Shown piece after piece: positions 1 to 6,294 of a stretch of 9,818 nt of DNA. A model generated the notes under the pieces. That model did no database searches. It was given only the letters and a program-made list of their open reading frames with translations, and was not told the origin of the DNA. The translations under genes were made by a program, and so were the position numbers. The stretch is from Planctomycetales bacterium. Its GTDB lineage: Bacteria > Planctomycetota > Phycisphaerae > SM23-33. The stretch covers positions 1 through 9,818 of the forward strand of contig DAOVLV010000039.1 of NCBI GenBank assembly GCA_030631085.1, in the 5' to 3' direction. Every line of letters begins with the position of its first letter. Within the stretch, counting starts at the first letter, position 1.

Positions 1-2
1 AA

Positions 3-125
3 AAGCCCGGGAAAGGGACGTACAAGTGCCGCAAATGCGGGACAACTGTAACACTTGATGATGACAGCGATACACTTCCTCCCTGCCCAAAATGCAACGG
101 TACCGAATTCGACAAGATTTCGTAA
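3..125 (+). CDS. Zinc-ribbon protein, C-terminal fragment (5' end outside window)
   Basis: The frame is open from the left edge to a TAA at 123-125 and encodes the last 40 residues of a protein. The tail reads GTYKCRKCG, then an acidic spacer, then LPPCPKCNGTEF. It therefore holds two CxxC knuckles (Cys 9/12 and Cys 28/31 of the fragment), a treble-clef or rubredoxin-like zinc ribbon that should bind one zinc. The pattern resembles the C-terminal ribbon of the YbeL/DUF1451-type zinc-ribbon proteins, whose function is poorly known, but other small zinc-ribbon proteins share it. The N-terminal part, start and promoter are not visible. The gene converges with the radical SAM gene, with 20 bases between the two stop codons and no obvious terminator in that gap. 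Confidence 0.75.
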   Translation, partial: KPGKGTYKCRKCGTTVTLDDDSDTLPPCPKCNGTEFDKIS

Positions 126-145
126 CCATAAAGTCGTAGCCTGCA

Positions 146-1951
146 CTATCCGACAGCCACCGGTTCACGTTGCTCGCTTGCGGCGGCGGCTGTTGCCAGA
201 GGCTTCAAAATACGGGGTGTAACGAAACGGCACAAGGCTGGGACAATTCGATTCCCGAACCAATTATTCTTCTCGTAGAACGTCGGTGGTTCGTAGGTCC
301 AGCCAGCGGCAAGCCGCTTCTCCTCCTTGCGAATCTTCCGCAATACGTATCGCCCACCAATGGCTGAAAAAAATCGCGATTTGAGTCCGAACTCGCGATG
401 AAGGTCCTTCAGGATGGCAGACATTTTCGCACGTATCGCGGTATTCCTGCGGTAGTAAAGCCCGATGCCCTTAATCGCCGCAGAAAACGCCGTCCCCAAC
501 TCCCTGGCCTCCAATGCATAACGACGCCGGATCCGCAGGTTCGGATGATTCTTGTAGCGTTTCCAGCCGGCCAGCGTCGTTCGCACGATTCTCGCCACGC
601 TTGGGCCGTTGACTTCGAAGTCTCGCTCGAACGCCCGCCGAAGGAACTCGCCTTCCTGCCCGCCGGTAATATGGGTATGATGGTAGTTGAACATCAACTG
701 CCCGTGAATGTCGGCCTCGTCATACTCGCGGGGGTGCTTCATTTTGCCCAAGGCCAACAGTTCCTCATGAAGCGGCGTTCCGGGAATGGGTGTGTAGAGC
801 ATAAACTGGTGGAAGTCGGTATCGTGCCGGACGGCATAATCGATTGCCTGGTCGATGTTCTCGGGCGTATGCTCTTCCATCCCGATGATGCTCGAACCGA
901 GCACGCGAATACCGTGCGATTGCAGTTCGCTTACCAGTTTCAGCGTGTCGATACCGTTTAGCTTGGCATATTTGCTGTCCTGGCCCTCCATGCCCATCCA
1001 GACCCAGGATATCCCCAGCCCCGCAATCTGCTCAAAGGTGTACGAACGCAGCACGTTGGCGGAACTGAAAACGTACAGCGCCCACGCTTTGTCGTGGAGT
1101 TCCATCAACTCCAGCAGCCGAAGCGCCCGTTTGCGGTGCAGCAGGAAGTTCTCGTCCATAATGAAGAAAGATTGAACCTTCATCGCCTCTTCGATCTGGC
1201 ACATCACGTCGAACAACTCATCGCCGGTTTCATAAAAATTAATGAATTTCCCCTTACCGCCGAACATTGCCGACGTGGAGCAGAAGTTGCATCCTAAAGG
1301 ACATCCGACCGACGGGATAATGGTGGCCGCTACGTCGCCGGGCTTCTCCTTGAGGGTCACGCCCATGTTCCGCGTCCCGATTCCTGAATGGATCATTGGA
1401 TGCCGAATGGGTCGATCCTCATCTTCCACCAGATATCGGCGGAACCATCGCACTCCTTCGCCCCTGACGATAATGTCGGCATCGATCCGAGCGTCGAGGT
1501 CCGGCATATTGGCGATGTGCCCTCCGACGACGATCGTCGCGTCCGGCAGATATTGCCGCACCAACTCGCACATTTTCCGAACCTTGAGAATGTTTGGAAT
1601 AATGCTGCTTATCCCGACAATGTCGTAGCGGTTGTCGCGGATCTCCTGGACGAAGCGGTCGAGTCTCGGGAAGTCCAGCAGCACGCAAGGGGCCTTGATG
1701 TTCGCCTGAATGAGCATCAGCCCCCAACTACGGTGAAACATTCGCAATGAGAACGGTCCCTGAACTCTGGTAACCTGGTTGTGGTACAACTCCATCGGGT
1801 TCATCGTCCGGCTGCCGTACTCGTCGTCCTGTGCGTAGGGGCCAAACACGCTGCTCAACAGGACCTTCGCCCTGGAGGCAAGCGGATGCACTGGATGGGG
1901 TGGCTGGCGAGTTTCTCTTTCTGCTTCAATGACGTTAGCGTTTTGTATCAC
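146..1951 (-). CDS. Radical SAM protein with N-terminal cobalamin-binding-type domain
   Basis: The 601-residue product begins with about 70 residues of unclear role. A Rossmann-like B12-binding-type domain follows (about 75-180; YDIVGISS near 109, VVGGHIANMPD near 141-151, DADIIVRGEG near 158-166). The radical SAM core (about 208-430) has the cluster ligands Cys217, Cys221 and Cys224 in GCPLGCNFC, a GMEG segment near 320 and YTPIPGTPL at 386-394, typical of this class. It should bind a 4Fe-4S cluster and S-adenosylmethionine in the cytoplasm and may use cobalamin, as class B methylases do. The cobalamin His motif DxHxxG is not visible, so base-off binding is unsupported. A basic C-terminal region of about 170 residues is unrecognised. 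The start is GTG, supported by a good ribosome site. No partner gene reveals the substrate. Confidence 0.93.
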   Translation of the reverse strand: MIQNANVIEAERETRQPPHPVHPLASRAKVLLSSVFGPYAQDDEYGSRTMNPMELYHNQVTRVQGPFSLRMFHRSWGLMLIQANIKAPCVLLDFPRLDRFVQEIRDNRYDIVGISSIIPNILKVRKMCELVRQYLPDATIVVGGHIANMPDLDARIDADIIVRGEGVRWFRRYLVEDEDRPIRHPMIHSGIGTRNMGVTLKEKPGDVAATIIPSVGCPLGCNFCSTSAMFGGKGKFINFYETGDELFDVMCQIEEAMKVQSFFIMDENFLLHRKRALRLLELMELHDKAWALYVFSSANVLRSYTFEQIAGLGISWVWMGMEGQDSKYAKLNGIDTLKLVSELQSHGIRVLGSSIIGMEEHTPENIDQAIDYAVRHDTDFHQFMLYTPIPGTPLHEELLALGKMKHPREYDEADIHGQLMFNYHHTHITGGQEGEFLRRAFERDFEVNGPSVARIVRTTLAGWKRYKNHPNLRIRRRYALEARELGTAFSAAIKGIGLYYRRNTAIRAKMSAILKDLHREFGLKSRFFSAIGGRYVLRKIRKEEKRLAAGWTYEPPTFYEKNNWFGNRIVPALCRFVTPRILKPLATAAAASEQREPVAVG

Positions 1952-1965
1952 TTAATCTCTTTCCT
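1949..1965 (-). promoter_or_regulatory. Ribosome-binding site and GTG start of the radical SAM gene
   Basis: On the minus strand AGGAAAGAG (1957-1965) lies five bases before a GTG codon (1949-1951). No ATG in the same frame is better placed, so this purine-rich site decides the start. Confidence 0.8.
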
Positions 1966-1970
1966 GCATT

Positions 1971-1982
1971 ACCATTAATGGT
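1971..1982. promoter_or_regulatory. Perfect 12-bp palindrome in the radical SAM leader
   Basis: ACCATTAATGGT reads identically on both strands. It lies just upstream of the ribosome-binding site of the radical SAM gene. It could be a repressor operator or a short RNA structure; no regulator is encoded nearby, so this is only a candidate. A 12-bp perfect palindrome can also occur by chance. Confidence 0.4.
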
Positions 1983-2026
1983 CCTTATGCGTCGATCGGC
2001 TATCTCGGTGAGCAACACACACTTTG

Positions 2027-2040
2027 ACTCGTTACCGAGT
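2027..2040. repeat. Small dyad (5-bp arms, 4-base loop) in the radical SAM leader
   Basis: ACTCG and CGAGT flank four bases. On the minus strand the loop reads GTAA, which would be a stable GNRA tetraloop in RNA. A longer imperfect pairing of CTCGGTGA (2004-2011) with TTACCGAG (2032-2039) competes with it. If the -10 box at 2050-2055 is real, both sit in the 5' untranslated leader. No T tract follows, so this is not a convincing terminator for the upstream gene. Confidence 0.35.
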
Positions 2041-2049
2041 AATCCGATG

Positions 2050-2055
2050 ATTATA
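2050..2055 (-). promoter_or_regulatory. Candidate -10 box (TATAAT) for the radical SAM gene
   Basis: The minus strand carries a perfect TATAAT about 100 bases before the GTG start, in the 185-base gap after the upstream minus-strand gene. No good -35 hexamer is found at the usual spacing (TCTTCC at 17 bases is poor), so the call rests on the -10 alone. The rest of the gap (1952-2136) contains no gene that I can support. Confidence 0.35.
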
Positions 2056-2136
2056 CCCGACCCGGACGAAAAGGAAGAGAAAAGTTACGTGAGGACATCT
2101 AATCGAGCAGGCAAGTCAGTATTGCGAGGTTCAGAA

Positions 2137-3309
2137 TTACCAGGGGGCGGTTGGGATTTTCGAGCGAGCCGTTCGGCCCGGTTTACTCGGCGAGCGTGTA
2201 CGATAATTCTTCTCAACAAACTCATCGATCATCACAAAGGATTTCTCCAGTTTGCTCCGACGGTCTGCGAGTTTCTTGATTTGGGCCTGGACCTTCGGAA
2301 GTATCCCATTCCGGCGCGAATAAGAGGTTAGCATCGCACCCCACTCGTAATTGGTTACATAAAGTCGCTTCGATGTCTTCCGGACTTTGTTGACGACTGC
2401 CTTCCTCTGGGTCAGTGTCATGAATTTATGTTTAGGCCAGAATTTTCGCTTGCGGAGTTTTTCGACTCGCTTGATGCTTTTTTTGCAGGGTGAATCGACC
2501 ACCTGTTCGTATCGTTTGATGAATGCGTTGATGACCGGAACGGCCTTTGCGTTGGCCTGCCTGGACTGGTGCGTCCTGACAACGTCTATTATCCGAAGCG
2601 ACTTAATCAGCTCGGTCGTAAGGCGATCCACTGAGCCGAGACCGCTCAACTTCTCCATCACACTGTCAAGATGCTTCAAGGCACAGCGAGCGTAATCCTT
2701 TTTAGCAGCCCCCCAGACGCCGTCGTCCGAAATGGGTTTCTTACCCTGCAGGGGCTTACCGGTACCGGGACTGTAATAGATGCCTTTCTTGACGCATTTA
2801 TAAACCTCAAGCAGAAACGAGACGAACTGTATCTTTTCCGAGGGACGATGCCGATATGTTCCCCTTCCGGCAGCGTCAAAGTCCCAGTATCCCTCGATTT
2901 TGTCGTACAGATTCGATCGGCGGAAGATCATCCGCCGTCTTCCCGGTCCGGGGCGCTTTTGGGCATACTTCAGGAGTTTTCTGACCGTGGCCTCGGCTGC
3001 AAGGTGACTCCCAATCCGCCGATATGCCTGCGATTGAAGCATCAGCACTTCCCAGCAGAACGAAAAATCACGCTCATCGTAGTTGATTCTCGCCGTTTTC
3101 CGAAGCAAGTCGTTGTACTTGCCGTTCTTGTACAGATTGCGCAGGACAACGACAAAATCAGATTCGGTAATTGACAAACCTGTCGCCGGTTGCCGATGCG
3201 CCTGGGTAGTTGTGGATGTGGAGGTTGCGGGCTGCTCTTGACGCGGAGCGCCGGAACCTATTGCCCAAACCACAGCAACTGTACAAATTACCGCTATAAA
3301 ACGAGGCAT
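2137..3309 (-). CDS. Secreted, strongly basic protein of unknown function
   Basis: I do not recognise this 390-residue protein. The chosen ATG (3307-3309) starts a classical signal peptide: an Arg at position 3, a hydrophobic stretch about 4-18 (FIAVICTVAVVWAI) and a small-residue cleavage region near Gly20-Ala21. A Ser/Thr/Gln-rich linker follows (about 27-45). Residues 50-120 look like paired amphipathic helices, with a TPR-like feel (NLYKNGKYNDLLRKTA). The remainder is rich in Lys and Arg, especially 270-315 and 345-390, and helical in appearance. There is no lipobox Cys and no further membrane segment, so it is probably periplasmic or exported. The frame extends upstream to TTG at 3372 and ATG at 3363, but those starts would bury the signal peptide. 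The site before the chosen ATG is weak (CAGGGG, 11-12 bases away). Confidence 0.75.
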   Translation of the reverse strand: MPRFIAVICTVAVVWAIGSGAPRQEQPATSTSTTTQAHRQPATGLSITESDFVVVLRNLYKNGKYNDLLRKTARINYDERDFSFCWEVLMLQSQAYRRIGSHLAAEATVRKLLKYAQKRPGPGRRRMIFRRSNLYDKIEGYWDFDAAGRGTYRHRPSEKIQFVSFLLEVYKCVKKGIYYSPGTGKPLQGKKPISDDGVWGAAKKDYARCALKHLDSVMEKLSGLGSVDRLTTELIKSLRIIDVVRTHQSRQANAKAVPVINAFIKRYEQVVDSPCKKSIKRVEKLRKRKFWPKHKFMTLTQRKAVVNKVRKTSKRLYVTNYEWGAMLTSYSRRNGILPKVQAQIKKLADRRSKLEKSFVMIDEFVEKNYRTRSPSKPGRTARSKIPTAPW

Positions 3310-3411
3310 GACTATTCTGGCCCCTGCTCGGCTTCCGTAAATCCACTCGACATATTCCGTCATCGGCAACAAGAAGGTCGCATCTTGACCGAGATTTCCT
3401 CTCTCTTAGTT

Positions 3412-3441
3412 ATTATACACTGTTTTTTGTATTCAGTCCAA
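3412..3441 (-). promoter_or_regulatory. Candidate sigma-70-type promoter for the secreted basic protein
   Basis: On the minus strand TTGGAC (3436-3441) and a perfect TATAAT (3412-3417) are separated by 18 bases. The -35 matches consensus at only three positions, so the -10 carries most of the weight. Transcription would begin near 3405, about 95 bases before the start codon. Confidence 0.45.
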
Positions 3442-3525
3442 GCCGACACTGTTTTGTTAAACACGGCATTCAGTAAATCGGGGCGAAACTTATTGTAAAA
3501 ATTATTTTCGTAAACCGAATTTCTA

Positions 3526-3554
3526 TTGACAAAACAAGAGTTTGAGGATAAATT
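3526..3554 (+). promoter_or_regulatory. Candidate sigma-70-type promoter for the FHA-GAF kinase
   Basis: A perfect TTGACA (3526-3531) is followed after 17 bases by TAAATT (3549-3554), which matches TATAAT at four positions. Transcription would begin near 3561, giving a leader of about 190 bases before the kinase start codon. Confidence 0.5.
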
Positions 3555-3566
3555 CATAATAGACGC

Positions 3567-3585
3567 GCCGGGTCGGCGGACCGGC
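3567..3585 (+). other. GC-rich stem-loop at the start of the kinase leader
   Basis: GCCGGGTC and GACCGGC can pair as a seven-base-pair stem with one bulged G and a GGCG loop. It begins a few bases after the predicted transcription start. The nearest T run (about 3607-3613) is over 20 bases downstream, so it does not look like a simple intrinsic terminator. It could protect the 5' end of the message or act as a regulatory element. Confidence 0.35.
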
Positions 3586-3692
3586 ACTTCATCCATAAAT
3601 CATATCTTTTTTTGGTGTCCGCAGACGTGCGTTGAATGCTTTTGTTGGATAAAGCAACGATGGAAGTCTGGTTTGTCGAATTTCGAGCATGT

Positions 3693-3706
3693 CTCGCCAC
3701 GGCGAG
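3693..3706 (+). other. Small stem-loop upstream of the kinase ribosome site
   Basis: CTCGC (3693-3697) and GCGAG (3702-3706) form a five-base-pair hairpin with a four-base loop, about 30 bases before the ribosome-binding site (AGGTG, 3739-3743). It is a second local structure in the same leader and may be chance. Confidence 0.25.
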
Positions 3707-3751
3707 TCTTCGCTTTGCTACGACCTGCATCTCTGCTCAGGTGTGAACGTG

Positions 3752-5419
3752 ATGGGTGTTACCGTTGAAGTAATCCGGGGTCCTGATAAAGGCAGAGTCT
3801 TCCAAATCGACGCCGAAGCCGTTATCGGTCGCAAGAGCGAGTCTCTCCCTGTAACGGACGGTACCGTTTCGCGCGAACATGCACGCCTGAGTATGCACGA
3901 TGAAAGATGGACAATCGAGGATGCCGGTTCGGCAAACGGAACGTTCCTCAACGGTTCGAAGATAAAAAAAGCGACCCCCGTACAGATTGGCGACCAGATT
4001 CGTTGCGGTACGACTCTTCTGGTGTTCGGCGGTTCGGCTTCACGAGCGGCACCGATGAGGATGAACGGGTCCGGCGAACATGAAATGGATGCCGCCATAG
4101 TGGCGACTGTCCCCGCCAATGACGACTCGATGATTATCCCCACTCCCGAAGCCGGCGCAGAAGCAATCGTAAACCTCCGCATCCTTTACGACCTGACTAC
4201 GGAACTGACGTCCGTCTTCGACCTGGACACGCTGCTGCAGCGAACCATAAATGTAATCTTCAAGGTCGTCCCCGCCGACCACGCATTTATTCTCATGATC
4301 GATGAAGACGGTCGGTTTATCCCCAAAGCCGTCAGGTACCGCAACGGACCGGAAACCGACACATCCAGTGAAGCACCGGCAAAACCCGCTATTCCTGATA
4401 TTTCCACCATCCCCATAAGTCGGACAATTATCAACGAGGTCCTTAACAAGCAGGTTGGGGTATTGAGTTCCAATGCCATGCGTGACAAGCGTTTCGGCCC
4501 CGGCAAGAGCGTCCTTGAATACGGGATTCGTTCCGCCATTTGCGCACCGATAAAAGGTCTGGACAGAATTCTCGGCGTCATCCACGTTGATTGCAGCGTT
4601 TCCGACCACATTTACTCGACGGAGCAGTTACGCCTGCTGACCGCCATCGGCTACCAGACCGGTCTTGCAGCGGAAAACGTCGGACTATACGAATCCGCTG
4701 TGAAAAGCGAACGACTGGCCGCCATTGGAGAAACCGTCGCCTTCCTCAGCCACCATATCAAAAACATCCTTCAGGGGCTTCTCGGCGGGACTGATATTGT
4801 GGAAAAAGCCATTACCGAAGGTAACGCAGAAAAGGCCGCTGACGCCTGGCCTATCGTCCGTCGAAGCCTGGACCGAATCAATGCCGTCATCCTGAACATG
4901 CTGGCGTTTTCAAGGTCCAAACAGCCGCTTCGGGAATTGGTCAATGTCAATTATATCATCAACGAATGTATCGATCTGATGACACCTTATGCCGACGAGC
5001 GAGGCGTGGCAATAATAACCGACCTCAACGACCTGCCGGAAATACCGGCAGACCCCGCCGGTTTGCACCAGGCGCTGCTGAACCTTATGACGAACGCCCT
5101 CGACGCCATAAGCGATAATACCGGAATCATTACCATCTCAAGCCGATCCGACCCCGCCGACCAACAGATTATCGTCAGCGTCGCCGACAACGGCGTCGGA
5201 ATCGAGCCTGACCAGATCGACCGGATTTTCGACATCTTCCACTCAACCAAGGGGCAGAAAGGAACAGGCCTGGGTCTGGCGGTAGCGAAAAAAGTTATCG
5301 ACGAACATGGCGGGAAAATTGATGTAACCTCAACGGCTGGGGAGGGAACAACCTTCACCGTAACACTCTCAACAAACCCGGATAAACTCCGCTCCCCGGA
5401 CGATACTCATACGCCGTAA
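3752..5419 (+). CDS. Cytoplasmic FHA-GAF sensor histidine kinase
   Basis: The 555-residue product has three modules and no membrane segment. An FHA domain (about 1-95) shows the phosphothreonine-binding signature: VIGR 24-27, SREH 40-43 and SANGTFLNG 60-68. A GAF domain (about 140-312) probably senses a small ligand or mediates dimerisation. The kinase core has an H-box at 334-340 (HHIKNIL, predicted phosphoacceptor His334), N-box Asn444/Asn448, G1 DNGVGI 479-484, F-box near 493-497 and G2 GTGLGL 504-509, as in NtrB/AtoS-like kinases. The residue after His334, normally acidic, is His335. The FHA domain suggests input from Ser/Thr kinases. I chose the ATG at 3752 because AGGTG sits eight bases upstream and the FHA fold begins at once; the frame opens earlier, at 3689, without a ribosome site. 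No response regulator lies next to it, so the partner is unknown. Confidence 0.93.
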   Translation: MGVTVEVIRGPDKGRVFQIDAEAVIGRKSESLPVTDGTVSREHARLSMHDERWTIEDAGSANGTFLNGSKIKKATPVQIGDQIRCGTTLLVFGGSASRAAPMRMNGSGEHEMDAAIVATVPANDDSMIIPTPEAGAEAIVNLRILYDLTTELTSVFDLDTLLQRTINVIFKVVPADHAFILMIDEDGRFIPKAVRYRNGPETDTSSEAPAKPAIPDISTIPISRTIINEVLNKQVGVLSSNAMRDKRFGPGKSVLEYGIRSAICAPIKGLDRILGVIHVDCSVSDHIYSTEQLRLLTAIGYQTGLAAENVGLYESAVKSERLAAIGETVAFLSHHIKNILQGLLGGTDIVEKAITEGNAEKAADAWPIVRRSLDRINAVILNMLAFSRSKQPLRELVNVNYIINECIDLMTPYADERGVAIITDLNDLPEIPADPAGLHQALLNLMTNALDAISDNTGIITISSRSDPADQQIIVSVADNGVGIEPDQIDRIFDIFHSTKGQKGTGLGLAVAKKVIDEHGGKIDVTSTAGEGTTFTVTLSTNPDKLRSPDDTHTP

Positions 5420-5435
5420 ATTCGGCACGTTGTGT

Positions 5436-5465
5436 TTGACCTTCCGGTTATTACCGATATATACT
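5436..5465 (+). promoter_or_regulatory. Candidate promoter of the vapBC operon
   Basis: TTGACC (5436-5441) and TATACT (5460-5465), each five of six to consensus, are separated by 18 bases in the 76-base gap between the kinase stop and vapB. This suggests the toxin-antitoxin pair has its own start and does not rely on read-through from the kinase. Confidence 0.55.
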
Positions 5466-5474
5466 ATGTGTAGT
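5463..5474. promoter_or_regulatory. Possible VapB operator overlapping the -10 box
   Basis: ACTA and TAGT flank TGTG, forming a short inverted repeat over the end of the -10 box and the likely transcription start. VapB/VapBC complexes are known to repress their own promoters by binding palindromes there. The arms are short, so position is the main support. Confidence 0.35.
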
Positions 5475-5495
5475 CGCTGCACATGGAGATAAGAA

Positions 5496-5720
5496 ATGGC
5501 AACAAATCTGGCAATCGACAACAAACTGCTGGAGCGAGCCAGACGTGTGGGAGGGCTTCGCACCAGGAAAGAGACGGTAACGCTTGCCCTTGAGGAGTTC
5601 ATAGGTAACCGGCAACAGCGATCAGAGGTCAGGAAGCGATTTCTCGAAAATGCAAGAAAATCGAAGTTCCGATCATCAGGCCCCTATCCCACGCGAAATG
5701 ATCTGCATGAACGCTCTTGA
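5496..5720 (+). CDS. vapB: VapB-type antitoxin
   Basis: The 74-residue protein starts MATNLAIDNKLLERARRVGG and continues through RTRKETVTLALEEFI, the hallmark of the VapB antitoxin family (ribbon-helix-helix DNA binding: one strand then two helices, about residues 1-45). The Lys/Arg-rich C-terminal tail (about 46-74) would wrap around and inhibit the toxin. GGAG at 5485-5488 lies seven bases before the ATG. The 3' end overlaps the start of the adjacent toxin gene, as usual for these operons. Its expected roles are to neutralise the VapC nuclease and to repress the operon; degradation by a protease would free the toxin. Antitoxins are assigned by family resemblance, so the cognate partner is inferred from adjacency. 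Confidence 0.9.
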   Translation: MATNLAIDNKLLERARRVGGLRTRKETVTLALEEFIGNRQQRSEVRKRFLENARKSKFRSSGPYPTRNDLHERS

Positions 5721-6114
5721 CACCAACATATACATCTACGCCCACGACACCCGTGACGTCGACAAGCAGCGTAAGGCACAGGCGCTGATTGAAATCACCG
5801 ATCCTATCGCCCTACTCTGGCAAGTGGGTTGTGAATTCATAGCCGCAACCCGAAAACTGGAGCCGTTCGGATTCACCAAAAAACAAGCATGGCAAGCCTT
5901 AATGGATATGCAGGCCATGGCAAAAACAGTCGTTCTTCCTGAAGCAGACCTGTGGTTGACGGCTCACGAAGTGCAGGAACAGGAAAATATCAATTTCTGG
6001 GATGCAATGATCATCGCCGCCTGTATTCACGGTGGAATCGAAGTCCTATACTCCGAAGACTTTGCGAGACAGGAGAGGATTCGCGGAGTGTCGGTTATGA
6101 ATCCATTTCACTGA
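5698..6114 (+). CDS. vapC: VapC-type PIN-domain toxin (ribonuclease)
   Basis: The 138-residue protein is a PIN-domain nuclease. The acidic residues that bind Mg2+ or Mn2+ are visible: Asp8 in ALDTN, Glu46 in VGCEF, Asp102 in NFWDAMIIAAC and Asp121 in YSEDF. VapC toxins cleave RNA, often tRNA or rRNA, and stop translation. The length is typical and all four sites are intact, so the toxin is probably active. The ATG at 5698 overlaps vapB by 23 bases; an in-frame ATG at 5707 (135 residues) is equally possible and would put Asp8 at position 5. There is no clear ribosome site before either, so translational coupling to vapB is likely. The RNA target cannot be predicted from the sequence. Confidence 0.92.
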   Translation: MICMNALDTNIYIYAHDTRDVDKQRKAQALIEITDPIALLWQVGCEFIAATRKLEPFGFTKKQAWQALMDMQAMAKTVVLPEADLWLTAHEVQEQENINFWDAMIIAACIHGGIEVLYSEDFARQERIRGVSVMNPFH

Positions 6115-6201
6115 TGGCGCAAGGTATCCCGCAGCCCCACCATGCCCTATCGGATGATCTTGCCGGAGGCGTACAACAGAATATCACGCATGAATGCGAA
6201 T

Positions 6202-6215
6202 GCGCTTTCAAGCGC
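6202..6215. repeat. Small hairpin between vapC and the terminator-like repeat
   Basis: GCGCT and AGCGC flank TTCA, giving a five-base-pair hairpin on either strand about 90 bases after the vapC stop. No T run follows. Apart from this and the larger repeat at 6233-6270, the 180-base gap 6115-6294 holds nothing I can call. Confidence 0.25.
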
Positions 6216-6232
6216 GTCGCGGCAGTATGTAA

Positions 6233-6270
6233 AGCGGCCCCGGAATTGTGTCGTTCACCCCGGGGCCGCT
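6233..6270. terminator. Terminator-like inverted repeat between convergent genes
   Basis: AGCGGCCCCGG (6233-6243) and CCGGGGCCGCT (6260-6270) are a perfect 11-bp inverted repeat around a 16-base loop, in which GTG and CAC could extend the pairing. It lies between the stop of vapC and that of the minus-strand 681-residue gene, where a terminator is expected. Read on the minus strand the stem is followed by a short TTTACAT; on the plus strand the tail is GAAATACC. The U tract is weak either way, so it may serve mainly as a minus-strand terminator or an mRNA 3' end stabiliser. Confidence 0.6.
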
Positions 6271-6294
6271 GAAATACCACTTTGAAAATCGGAT

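Larger units (their letters stand above)
3310..3751. other. Divergent intergenic region with two leaders
   Basis: This 442-base gap separates the minus-strand secreted-protein gene from the plus-strand kinase gene. It is visibly AT-rich between about 3400 and 3620. It contains one candidate promoter facing each way, leaving a leader of about 95 bases for the minus gene and about 190 bases for the plus gene. The plus-strand leader contains at least two GC-rich stem-loops and a run of seven T at about 3607-3613. I see no long gene in it. Confidence 0.6.

Noticed and set aside
398..961. A 187-codon plus-strand open frame inside the radical SAM gene
   Set aside because: It is opposite well-conserved radical SAM motifs and has no features of its own.
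3360..3383. A seven-codon frame (MRPSCCR) in the leader of the secreted basic protein, ending with an ATGA overlap to an upstream in-frame ATG
   Set aside because: Short frames with such overlaps arise by chance, and the downstream ATG at 3309 fits the signal peptide far better.
3660..3746. A 28-codon open frame in the kinase leader, ending five bases before the kinase ATG
   Set aside because: It has no clear ribosome site and its sequence looks random. A leader peptide cannot be excluded but is not supported.
5410..5430. Short GCCG...CGGC dyad at the end of the kinase gene as a terminator
   Set aside because: The stem has only four base pairs and no T run follows, so I do not call a terminator.
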